A DNA stretch of 25,842 bases, from assembly GCA_016293225.1 (NCBI GenBank), contig JAEDEQ010000019.1, positions 1-25,842 of the forward strand. The letters run 5' to 3'. The notes below the pieces were generated by a model. That model saw only the letters and a list, made by a program, of their open reading frames with translations, was not told the DNA's origin and searched no databases. Of the stretch, positions 1 to 6,491 are shown piece by piece; within the stretch, counting starts at the first letter, position 1, and each line of letters starts with the position of its first letter. The position numbers were made by a program, and so were the translations under genes. This DNA comes from Clostridiaceae bacterium (lineage in GTDB: Bacteria; Bacillota; Clostridia; Oscillospirales; Acutalibacteraceae).

Positions 1-110
1 CGTTCTCGTAAGAGGGCGGGATTTTACTTCTTCACTCTTCACTCTTCTCTGACTTCGGTCGGGATTTTTTGGAAAGTAAGAAGTAAGAGGGAATAGTGAA
101 GAAGTGCAGT
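1..110. repeat. Imperfect inverted repeat, MITE/REP-like, possibly cut by the window edge
   Basis: ACTTCTTCACT at 26-36 is exactly complementary to AGTGAAGAAGT at 95-105. The match continues imperfectly inward through CTTC/TAAG-rich DNA, so the RNA or single strand could fold into a long hairpin. The motif CGGGATTTT occurs twice (18-25 and 61-69 region). No open reading frame is evident. Such low-complexity ACTTC-type palindromes resemble non-autonomous repeats, but other copies cannot be tested from this window. Confidence 0.4.
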
Positions 111-302
111 GATAAATTAAAACATATTTTATAAACTACAACGTTAATAAATTCAACAATTAAAGTTCGTGTCCGCAGCTGTTTTCTGCGTTTTGGGCTA
201 TGCATGAGTAGGTTTAGAAAACAGTAAATTTATATTAATTGCCTTTGAATTCTTTTTATTTTCAGCATATTTAACAATTTTTCAAATATTTACCATTTTC
301 AT
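111..302. other. AT-rich non-coding stretch with two small inverted repeats
   Basis: No supportable gene. CGCAG (174-178) and CTGCG (186-190) form a short hairpin followed by TTTT, a weak terminator candidate for something upstream on the plus strand. CTGTTTTCT (179-187) and AGAAAACAG (216-224) form a wider inverted repeat. Confidence 0.3.
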
Positions 303-331
303 TTGACAAATTAACATTACAAGTGTATTAT
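303..331 (+). promoter_or_regulatory. Sigma-A promoter of the small gene at 369, overlapping a possible 0A box
   Basis: TTGACA at 303-308 and TATTAT at 326-331 are separated by exactly 17 bp. The -35 lies inside TTTGACAAA (302-310), which on the minus strand reads TTTGTCAAA and matches the Bacillus Spo0A box consensus TTTGTCRAA. The overlap may be fortuitous because a -35 hexamer followed by A produces much of the box. Confidence 0.6.
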
Positions 332-368
332 GTTATTATAATTAACATGATATAAGGGTGTGTCAATC

Positions 369-575
369 ATGATTTTTTATAAAGAAACCGAAGTTTTTCA
401 TCCGCTCTATCTTGCAAAGCTTGAAAACGGTGTAACTCTTGCAATTTTCGGAGACAGCGCCAAAGGCAGCGACGGAAAAACATATTACCATGTCGGAAAA
501 GAGGATCGGCAGGGAGATATGCATACTGTCGGCTGGACCTGCGACGCCGACAAGGCGACCATCCTCAAATCATAA
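369..575 (+). CDS. Small orphan protein, 68 aa, unknown function
   Basis: I do not recognise this protein. It is short, soluble-looking and mixed in charge, with several aromatic residues (FYKE, FHPLY, TYYH) and no membrane segment or known motif. A GTG at 360 is in frame, but ATG at 369 is preferred because the ribosome site AAGGG (354-358) lies 10 nt before it and would overlap the GTG. Expression is well supported: a 17-bp-spaced promoter lies at 303-331 and a strong terminator at 602-637, so this is a self-contained monocistronic unit. The pattern of Lys, Asp and Gly turns suggests a small beta-rich fold, which is only an impression. Its neighbour on the other side is the convergent MerR-MATE operon, with no obvious link. 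Confidence 0.7.
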   Translation: MIFYKETEVFHPLYLAKLENGVTLAIFGDSAKGSDGKTYYHVGKEDRQGDMHTVGWTCDADKATILKS

Positions 576-600
576 CAACCGTCTTTTCAAATTGAATTGC

Positions 601-637
601 CGCACGAAGGATTATGGCGTCCTTCGTGCGTTTTTTT
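601..637 (+). terminator. Rho-independent terminator of the 68-aa gene
   Basis: GCACGAAGG (602-610) pairs with CCTTCGTGC (621-629), and a run of seven T follows at 631-637. Read in the opposite direction there is no T-run, so it does not obviously serve the convergent merR-type gene. Confidence 0.88.
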
Positions 638-681
638 GCATTGTTTCCGCCAAGCTTCGCTCCCGATTCCGCAACAAACGC

Positions 682-1503
682 TCACGAAGAAGCAACCGGA
701 ATACTGATTTCCGTAACAAACTTTTCGGTATCGCTTGTAATGCCGTAATCTATCATTGTAATTTCCCTTGAAAAGCCGTTAATTTCAAGGCCGTGGCTTT
801 CAATATATTCATTAAGTCTGCGGTACTGCTGAGAGGCTTCATTATGGCTGCCTCGGAAACGGACGCTGACGCAGAGAGTCTGCGGGAAAGATATTACTCT
901 GCCCACAAAGTCCTCCTCATCGTCAAGAAGAAGAAAATATTTGTCATATACCTCATATCTGCCCTTGCGCAAATGCTCTTCGGATATGCCGACCCCGACT
1001 TTTCCGAGGAAAACAACGCCCTGTGCCTGCGACTGCTCCAGCTTTCTTATCGGCGTTTCCATGTCGAACATACTTTCAAGCTTGAGCGGACCTTCCATAA
1101 GCACCATGCGGCCCGCATGACTTTGAACAAGCTTGATAACGTCAAAATCAGAATTTTGTGCGTCTTTAATCTGGCGCAGGCGGTTATTGATCTTGCGCTC
1201 AATAAGCTTCAGCTTTTGCTGCTTTTCAATTACAGCCTGCTTTTGCTTTTGAAGCTTTTCTTCAATAATATCAATATCGCGGTTTTTCAAAAAATCCGCA
1301 ATCTCCGGAAGCGGCATATCAAGCGCGCGCAGATACCGTATCGTATTGAGCGGCTCAAACTGACGAGTGCTGTAATAGCGGTAGCCTGTCTGAGGATCAA
1401 TATATTCCGGCTCAACCAGCCCGGTTTTTTCATAATGGCGCAGCGTGCTGACGCTGAGATTAAACAGCTCTGCAATATCACCTATCCGAAAAAGCTTTGA
1501 CAA
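682..1503 (-). CDS. MerR-family multidrug-responsive regulator with GyrI-like effector domain
   Basis: This 273-aa protein is built like BmrR and BltR. Residues 4-70 are a MerR winged helix (FRIGDIAELFNLSVSTLRHY, then the GYRYY wing), residues 75-115 a dimerising coiled coil rich in Lys and Gln, and residues 120-273 match a GyrI-like drug-binding domain. In this family ligand binding untwists a promoter with a long spacer and switches on an exporter gene. The start is taken as TTG at 1503, because AAGGAGG lies 9 nt upstream. An ATG 54 nt further upstream would add 18 very basic residues lying inside the MATE gene. With TTG the gene overlaps the MATE stop by 26 bp, so translation is probably coupled. 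The target is most likely the MATE promoter at 2915-2945. The drug ligand cannot be read from sequence. Confidence 0.9.
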   Translation of the reverse strand: MSKLFRIGDIAELFNLSVSTLRHYEKTGLVEPEYIDPQTGYRYYSTRQFEPLNTIRYLRALDMPLPEIADFLKNRDIDIIEEKLQKQKQAVIEKQQKLKLIERKINNRLRQIKDAQNSDFDVIKLVQSHAGRMVLMEGPLKLESMFDMETPIRKLEQSQAQGVVFLGKVGVGISEEHLRKGRYEVYDKYFLLLDDEEDFVGRVISFPQTLCVSVRFRGSHNEASQQYRRLNEYIESHGLEINGFSREITMIDYGITSDTEKFVTEISIPVASS

Positions 1504-2851
1504 GGCTCTTTTCCTCCTTTTTGTCCGCCGTTCGCTTTTCAAGAATATAAAACGCAATAACGCAGATTAAGCTTGAAACGAGCGAGCCTGCCGCCGAAGC
1601 AAGTCCCATCGGCAGCAGAGTTGACGGAAAATGCTTAGACATGAGATATGCGCCGGGAATACGCACGGTTATAATTGAGATAAAGTTATGCAAAAACGAA
1701 AGCTGAGATTTTCCGCGCGCACAGAAATATCCGCTGAAGCTGAACTGTATTCCGGCAAAAAATACGTCCCAGACATAGCCTGTGAGATATTTGCCGCCTG
1801 AGACGGCAACGGCAGCGTCGTGCACAAACAGTCCGACAAGCGGTTCGGCAACAAACTGAATAAGAAGTACAACCAACGCGCCGTAGCACACCGAGATAAT
1901 GCAGGAATATTTGAGAGTAAGCTTTGCGCGCTCTTTTTTTCCTGCGCCGATATTCTGCGCACCGATTGCGGAAACGGCAGAAAGCAGCGAGGACGGAACA
2001 AGGAACAAAAAGCATATAATCTTTTCAACAATTCCCACTGCCGCCGAATCGGTAAGTCCGCGCCTGTTTGCAATAACAGTGACGAAAATGAACGCAACCT
2101 GAATGAAACCGTCCTGCAAAGCTATCGGAACTCCGATTTTCAGAATCTCGCTCATGACACTGCGCACCGGTCTGAAATCGCTCTTTACTACTTCGACAGA
2201 CCTGCGTTTAAGGATAACAACAAGGGAGATTATAACGCTGATAGCCTGCGAAAGAGTTGTTCCGAGCGCCGCGCCGGCAGGTCCCATACGGAACGCTCCG
2301 ATAAACAGATAGTCAAGCGCAATATTTGCAACGCAGGCAACGGAAACAAAATACATCGGGCTTTTGCTGTCGCCCATTCCGCGGAAAATTGAGCTGAGAA
2401 CGTTATATGCCGTGATGAACGGTATTCCGGCAAAGCAGATTGTGAGGTATTTGACCGTATCCGCCACAGCCTCCTGCGGCGCCGACATGAGCCTTGTTAC
2501 GGGCTTTACAAGAAAAAGCAGCAAAACCGTCAGCAAAGCCGAAATCAGCATAAAAATCGTTACGGTGTTTCCTATGGCGGCCGCCGCCTTGCGCTTGTTG
2601 TTTGCACCGACAGCCTGACCGATGCTCACGGTTGTACCCATTGCAAGGCCGACTATCATTACCGTCAGCATATGCATAACCTGGCTTCCGATGGAAACGG
2701 CCGTTGTTTCGGCAACGGTTTCCTCAAACCTGCCGATTATATAGAGATCCGCCATTCCGTAAAGAGTCTGCAAAAAGTATGACAAAAGATATGGCAGAGA
2801 AAAACAGACAATATTTTTAAATACGCTTCCTTTGGTAAGATTTTTTTCCAT
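1478..2851 (-). CDS. MATE-family multidrug efflux transporter
   Basis: This 457-aa integral membrane protein has about twelve hydrophobic segments arranged in two homologous halves, as in NorM/MepA-type exporters. These use a Na+ or H+ gradient to expel cationic drugs. The N-terminus reads KGSVFKNIVCFSLPYLLSYF, with the typical MATE opening LP and the following LYGMADLYIIGRF. The length equals the family norm. GGGAG precedes the ATG by 10 nt. It is the first gene of a two-gene operon with the MerR-type regulator, which overlaps its last 26 bp, and it is transcribed from a MerR-type promoter immediately upstream. That arrangement indicates drug-induced efflux under feedback by its own regulator. 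The substrate is not predictable. Confidence 0.94.
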   Translation of the reverse strand: MEKNLTKGSVFKNIVCFSLPYLLSYFLQTLYGMADLYIIGRFEETVAETTAVSIGSQVMHMLTVMIVGLAMGTTVSIGQAVGANNKRKAAAAIGNTVTIFMLISALLTVLLLFLVKPVTRLMSAPQEAVADTVKYLTICFAGIPFITAYNVLSSIFRGMGDSKSPMYFVSVACVANIALDYLFIGAFRMGPAGAALGTTLSQAISVIISLVVILKRRSVEVVKSDFRPVRSVMSEILKIGVPIALQDGFIQVAFIFVTVIANRRGLTDSAAVGIVEKIICFLFLVPSSLLSAVSAIGAQNIGAGKKERAKLTLKYSCIISVCYGALVVLLIQFVAEPLVGLFVHDAAVAVSGGKYLTGYVWDVFFAGIQFSFSGYFCARGKSQLSFLHNFISIITVRIPGAYLMSKHFPSTLLPMGLASAAGSLVSSLICVIAFYILEKRTADKKEEKSLVKAFSDR

Positions 2852-2914
2852 TTTGCTTTAACTCCCGAAACGGCCGCTTTTGCTTTTTTATGCGCCGCTT
2901 GTTATGACGCAATT

Positions 2915-2945
2915 ATATTAAACTCTACAATTATTGTAGAGTCAA
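2915..2945 (-). promoter_or_regulatory. MerR-type promoter and palindromic operator for the MATE-merR operon
   Basis: Read on the minus strand: -35 TTGACT (2945-2940), a 19-bp spacer, then -10 TAATAT (2920-2915). A perfect palindrome with 10-bp arms ACTCTACAAT and ATTGTAGAGT around one base covers 2922-2942 and fills the spacer. A 19-bp spacer holding a dyad is the hallmark of MerR-activated promoters. A weak plus-strand promoter for the divergent DUF421 gene may share the region, with low confidence. Confidence 0.88.
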
Positions 2946-2999
2946 GAGGTTTTTAATAAAAAAATCACTTTTTGGCAAAACTTATGCTGAGGTGATCTT

Positions 3000-3647
3000 A
3001 TGCTTCCTATTCTTATCCGCGGAGTTATCATATATATTATTGTAATAGTCAGCGTACGTCTTATGGGAAAAAGGCAGATTGGTGAATTGCAGCCGGCCGA
3101 GCTTGTTATCACCATTCTGCTTTCCGACATTGCGTCCATGCCGCTGCAAAACGGAAACACGCCGCTTTTGCAATCGGTTGCGGCAATTTTTCTGCTCATA
3201 GCCCTTGAGATTATTACTTCATGCTTAGCGCTGAAATTCCGTCCGTTCCGTACCCTTTTGCAGGGACACTCCGTGATGATAGTCAAAAACGGCAGGATTA
3301 ATCAGGAAGAGATGAAAAAAATAAGATACAGCGTTGACGATGTTGTTGAAGCGCTGAGGCTCAAAGATGTTTTTGACATTGAAACCGTAAGCTTTGCCTA
3401 TGTTGAAACAAACGGCTCTTTGAGCGTGCTTTTGAAGGAGGAGGAAAACGAACCGAAGCAGCTGCCCTGCCTTGTTGTCAGCGACGGAAAACTTGTTGAA
3501 CGCGAATTTTCCGTCTGTGGGCTTACAAGGGAAAAACTGCTGCTTTTTCTGCGAAACAAGCACATTGAGCCGAAAGACGTTTTGCTGATGACGTATTCAA
3601 AGGACGGCAAAGCAAATATTGTGCTGAAAAAGGAGCGAAAAAAATGA
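3000..3647 (+). CDS. DUF421 (YetF/YdfS-type) membrane protein
   Basis: This 215-aa protein has three hydrophobic N-terminal segments (about residues 3-20, 33-50 and 60-80), with the conserved RLMGKRQIGELQPAELV stretch between the first two. A cytoplasmic double domain follows, with LLQGHSVMIVKNGRI at about 92-106. This is the DUF421/YetF architecture. The family is common in spore-forming Firmicutes and associated with the membrane and spore envelope, with no agreed biochemical activity. GAGGTGAT sits just before the ATG. It overlaps the next gene by four bases (ATGA), so the two are translationally coupled. DUF421 next to a DUF4363 gene is a recurrent clostridial pair. Confidence 0.88.
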   Translation: MLPILIRGVIIYIIVIVSVRLMGKRQIGELQPAELVITILLSDIASMPLQNGNTPLLQSVAAIFLLIALEIITSCLALKFRPFRTLLQGHSVMIVKNGRINQEEMKKIRYSVDDVVEALRLKDVFDIETVSFAYVETNGSLSVLLKEEENEPKQLPCLVVSDGKLVEREFSVCGLTREKLLLFLRNKHIEPKDVLLMTYSKDGKANIVLKKERKK

Positions 3648-4024
3648 ATCGTTTGTTTCTGGCTCTTATTCTTTTGCTTTTGTGCTTTTCAACAGCCGTT
3701 TTCGGCTTTTACAGCCTTGAAAAAAGCTGTCTTGACCTTGAAGCCACACTCAAAAGCGCCGCCTCTCTTATCGAAAACAACAAGCGGGAAAATGCGCTCA
3801 AAACGCTTGAAAGCGTTGACGCAAAATGGAAAAAGCAGCGTATAATTTTCAATATTTTTCTCGATCATACCACGCTCGATACCCTTGATTCCTCGCTTCC
3901 CTCGCTTTCAAAGATATTCAAAAGCGGTGATGACGAGATGACCTTTGAGGAGATACAAAAAAATATTGCAGTTCTTGAGGATATTGTTGAAGAACAGCGA
4001 ATAAGCATCGGAAATATATTGTAA
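3644..4024 (+). CDS. DUF4363-like small anchored envelope protein
   Basis: This 126-aa protein has an N-terminal hydrophobic helix (about residues 4-24), probably an uncleaved anchor or signal peptide. A helical extracytoplasmic part follows, containing LEKSCLDLEATLKSAASLIE and KTLESVDAKWKKQR, typical of DUF4363. No catalytic motif is visible and the function is unknown. The start codon overlaps the stop of the DUF421 gene (ATGA), so the two proteins are probably made in fixed ratio and may form a complex. The following nfeD-type gene begins after 43 nt and may have its own promoter. Confidence 0.75.
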   Translation: MNRLFLALILLLLCFSTAVFGFYSLEKSCLDLEATLKSAASLIENNKRENALKTLESVDAKWKKQRIIFNIFLDHTTLDTLDSSLPSLSKIFKSGDDEMTFEEIQKNIAVLEDIVEEQRISIGNIL

Positions 4025-4047
4025 TCATAATAAAAAAATGCTATAAT
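4019..4047 (+). promoter_or_regulatory. Possible sigma-A promoter before nfeD
   Basis: TTGTAA (4019-4024) and TATAAT (4042-4047) are separated by 17 bp. The transcript would start close to the ribosome site AAAGGAGG (4053-4060), giving a very short leader, so this may be secondary to read-through from the DUF421 operon. Confidence 0.45.
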
Positions 4048-4067
4048 GATTGAAAGGAGGTAGATAA

Positions 4068-4502
4068 ATGGATAATTTACTGATTATGTGGATCGCTCTC
4101 GCAATAGTCTTTGCCGTTATTGAGGCGCTGACGCTACAGGTTGTAACAATCTGGTTTGCCGTGGGTTCGCTCGGAGCAATAATTGCAAACGTTGTCAATG
4201 CTTCGCCGCTTGTTCAGCTCATTGTTTTTGTTGCTCTTTCCATTCTCACTCTTGTTATTGCCCGGCCGTATCTTAAAAAATTCACCAAAACAAAGGTTCA
4301 GCCGACAAACGCAGATGTCTGTATCGGAAAGCAGGCCATTGTTACCGAGGAAATCAACAACGCCCTTTCAACAGGTCAGGCAAAGATACGAGGCGTTATC
4401 TGGACTGCTCGAAGTTCCGAGGACAACACTGTTATTCCGGAAGGCACAATGGTCACTGTCAAAGCGATTGAGGGCGTCAAGCTCATTGTCGCTGTTGACT
4501 GA
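4068..4502 (+). CDS. nfeD: NfeD-family membrane protein (short form)
   Basis: This 144-aa protein has two or three membrane-spanning segments between residues 5 and about 70, followed by a soluble OB-fold domain (about 85-144, including CIGKQAIVTEEI and KIRGVIWTA). It lacks the ClpP-like protease domain of long NfeD proteins and is therefore the short form. Short NfeD proteins are partners of SPFH (flotillin/stomatin-like) proteins encoded next door, and one follows here after 38 nt. The ribosome site AAAGGAGG is almost consensus. The expected role is in membrane microdomain organisation or quality control. The exact function is not known. Confidence 0.9.
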   Translation: MDNLLIMWIALAIVFAVIEALTLQVVTIWFAVGSLGAIIANVVNASPLVQLIVFVALSILTLVIARPYLKKFTKTKVQPTNADVCIGKQAIVTEEINNALSTGQAKIRGVIWTARSSEDNTVIPEGTMVTVKAIEGVKLIVAVD

Positions 4503-4540
4503 AATCTCTTTTTAATTCTTTTTTCAACGGAGGTATTACT

Positions 4541-5467
4541 ATGGAAGACTTAATTTATGCTGTAATTGCGATAGTTCTTATTGCAGTGTTTATTCTTGCT
4601 TTCAACATCAAGATTGTTCCCCAGTCCAAGGCTTATGTTATTGAAAGGCTCGGCGCTTTCAACGCAACATGGCAAACCGGACTCCACGTTAAAATTCCGA
4701 TTTTTGAGCGTGTTACAAAAATTGTTTCGCTCAAGGAGCAGGTTGTTGACTTCAAGCCGCAGCCCGTTATTACAAAGGACAACGTTACAATGCAGATTGA
4801 CACCGTTGTTTTCTATCAGATAACTGACCCCAAGCTTTATACTTACGGCGTTGAAAGTCCTCTTTCGGCAATTGAAAACCTCACTGCAACAACGCTCAGA
4901 AATATCATAGGCGAGCTTGAGCTTGACCACACGCTGACCTCGCGTGACACAATCAATGCAAAAATCAGAGGTATTCTTGACGAGGCGACCGACCCGTGGG
5001 GCATCAAGGTCAACCGCGTTGAGCTTAAAAACATTCTTCCGCCGCGTGAGATTCAGGACGCGATGGAAAAGCAGATGAAAGCGGAACGCGAACGCCGCGA
5101 AGCAATCCTGCGCGCAGAGGGCGACAAGGAAAGCAAAATTCTTGTTGCGCAAGGTCAGAAAGAGGCTAAAATTCTTGCCGCTCAGGCAGAAAAGGAAGCC
5201 GCCATTCTTCAGGCAGACGCAGTCCGTGAGGCAAAAATCCGTGAGGCGGACGGTGAAGCGCAGGCTATCATTGCAATACAGAAAGCTGAGGCTCAGGGTA
5301 TCTCACTCATCAACGAGGCGGCTCCTACTCAGGCCGTTATCGCTCTGAGGTCGCTGGAAGCCCTCCAAAAGGTTGCGGACGGTCAGGCAACAAAAATCAT
5401 CATTCCCTCGGAAATTCAGTCTGTTGCAGGACTTGCTACGGGCATAAAAGAGCTTGTTAAGGAATAA
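4541..5467 (+). CDS. qmcA: SPFH/band 7 membrane protein, QmcA/stomatin-like
   Basis: This 308-aa protein has one N-terminal membrane helix (about residues 4-24), an SPFH domain (about 25-185, with VIERLGAFNATWQTGLH and RNIIGELELDHTLTSRD) and a long charged coiled coil (about 170-260) rich in Glu, Arg, Lys and Ala that drives oligomerisation. This is the QmcA/stomatin pattern; such proteins form cage-like oligomers on the membrane and work with NfeD and FtsH-type proteases. GGAGGT precedes the ATG by a normal distance. It closes the nfeD operon and ends just before a terminator shared with spo0A. A second, unrelated SPFH protein lies at 17069. Confidence 0.93.
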   Translation: MEDLIYAVIAIVLIAVFILAFNIKIVPQSKAYVIERLGAFNATWQTGLHVKIPIFERVTKIVSLKEQVVDFKPQPVITKDNVTMQIDTVVFYQITDPKLYTYGVESPLSAIENLTATTLRNIIGELELDHTLTSRDTINAKIRGILDEATDPWGIKVNRVELKNILPPREIQDAMEKQMKAERERREAILRAEGDKESKILVAQGQKEAKILAAQAEKEAAILQADAVREAKIREADGEAQAIIAIQKAEAQGISLINEAAPTQAVIALRSLEALQKVADGQATKIIIPSEIQSVAGLATGIKELVKE

Positions 5468-5492
5468 GATAACGAGGAAAAATCTCCATAAG

Positions 5493-5550
5493 CAAAAAAT
5501 CAGCCGGCATTTGCAAAAGCAGCAGATGCCGGCTGTAAATTTTTAATTTT
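5493..5550. terminator. Bidirectional terminator between qmcA and spo0A
   Basis: CAGCCGGCAT (5501-5510) pairs with ATGCCGGCTG (5526-5535). A T-rich tail follows on the plus strand, and A6 at 5494-5499 gives a T-run on the minus strand, so the one hairpin can stop both convergent transcripts. Confidence 0.85.
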
Positions 5551-6322
5551 AAACCGCTTTCATGCTCAGACGAAGCTTATCGCTTATCATTGCTATGAAT
5601 TCAGAGTTTGTAGGCTTTCCACGGCTGTTCTGAATGGTATAGCCGAAATACGAGCTGAGGACGTCAACGTCGCCCCTGTCCCAGGCAACCTCTATCGCGT
5701 GACGGATTGCACGTTCAACGCGGGACGAGGTTGTGTTGTTTTGTTTTGCAACAGTCGGATATAATATCTTTGTGACGGCGTGCATAAGCTCAGGGTCTTT
5801 TACCGTGAGCATGATTGCCATTCTCAGATACTGGTATCCTTTGATATGAGCCGGTACTCCGATCTGCCGCATAATGTCCGAAATAACTATCTCCAGTTCC
5901 TTTGAGTCACTGACGGATATCTTTGAAGTTTCCTCGCCCTTGTTGTTCCATTTTGCCATTTTTGCCACCCTGTCCGCAACGAACGAGTAATCAAAGGGCT
6001 TTAAAAAATAATAATCGGCGCCGGCGGCAAGCACTTCCTCCTCAAAAATCGGATTTTCAACCGACGACATGACAAAGGTCAGCGTTTTGTTTTTCCTGAA
6101 TTCGCTGCCTGCCTCCTCAAGAACACCGAGCGCGTCAAGGTTTGCCATAAAAGCGTCCATCACCACTGCGTCCGGCTTTTCAGTAAGAGCGGCATTGATA
6201 AGTTTTCTCCCGTCCTTTTCAATGATTTTCACTTCGCAGCCGTTTGATCTCAGACATTCAGCGCACCGCTCAATATTCTGGGCTCCCTCCCCGGCAAGGA
6301 TTACGTTTGTTTTCTTCGACAT
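5549..6322 (-). CDS. spo0A: Spo0A, sporulation master response regulator
   Basis: This 257-aa protein has a receiver domain (about 1-115) and the Spo0A DNA-binding domain (about 130-257), with the diagnostic GVPAHIKGYQYLR, SSRVERAIRHAIEVAW (199-214) and KPTNSEFIAM. ATG at 6322 is chosen over the ATG at 6331, since AAGG lies 9 nt before the first and abuts the second. With this start the phosphoacceptor is Asp56, the same number as in Bacillus. The receiver is divergent: the acidic pair that holds Mg2+ in Bacillus (Asp10-Asp11) aligns with Gly11-Glu12, and the switch Thr is Ser. Lys108 (FLKPFD) is kept. It lies after spoIVB on the same strand, as is usual, but has a promoter and 0A box of its own. 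Confidence 0.96.
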   Translation of the reverse strand: MSKKTNVILAGEGAQNIERCAECLRSNGCEVKIIEKDGRKLINAALTEKPDAVVMDAFMANLDALGVLEEAGSEFRKNKTLTFVMSSVENPIFEEEVLAAGADYYFLKPFDYSFVADRVAKMAKWNNKGEETSKISVSDSKELEIVISDIMRQIGVPAHIKGYQYLRMAIMLTVKDPELMHAVTKILYPTVAKQNNTTSSRVERAIRHAIEVAWDRGDVDVLSSYFGYTIQNSRGKPTNSEFIAMISDKLRLSMKAV

Positions 6323-6368
6323 TACTACCATCCTTCTAAATTGTTTTGTGATTTTTTTTCACATTGAA

Positions 6369-6413
6369 ATGTTATCACAAACATTATTATTTTGCAAGAT
6401 GAATTTTGTCGAA
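6369..6413 (-). promoter_or_regulatory. spo0A promoter with upstream 0A box
   Basis: A perfect 0A box, TTTGTCGAA, lies at 6405-6413 (plus-strand orientation). Just downstream in the direction of spo0A is TTGCAA (6397-6392), a 17-bp spacer and TAACAT (6374-6369), a reasonable sigma-A promoter. The box sits about 7 bp upstream of the -35, where Spo0A~P could contact polymerase. Autoregulation of spo0A is known in Bacillus. No clear sigma-H promoter was seen. Confidence 0.65.
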
Positions 6414-6430
6414 TATATTAATTAGTTAAT

Positions 6431-6487
6431 AAAAAAATACTATCATTGTAACAATAGAAGTATTTTTGCCGTCAGAATACGGCAAAA
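6431..6487 (-). terminator. spoIVB terminator region, two hairpins
   Basis: Reading from spoIVB: a 9-bp stem TTTTGCCGT/ACGGCAAAA (6487-6464) starts five bases after the stop. A second, wobble-containing hairpin (6457-6440) follows and runs into seven T (6437-6431). The second is the better terminator. The region separates spoIVB from the spo0A promoter. Confidence 0.6.
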
Positions 6488-6491
6488 TTGC

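Noticed and set aside
439..771. 110-codon plus-strand frame overlapping the 68-aa gene
   Set aside because: It runs through the terminator at 602-637 and into the opposite merR-type gene, and its composition is that of an out-of-frame reading.
4541..5467. Relation between the two SPFH proteins (4541 and 17069) as one system
   Set aside because: They belong to different SPFH subgroups, lie far apart and have different partners. No evidence ties them together.
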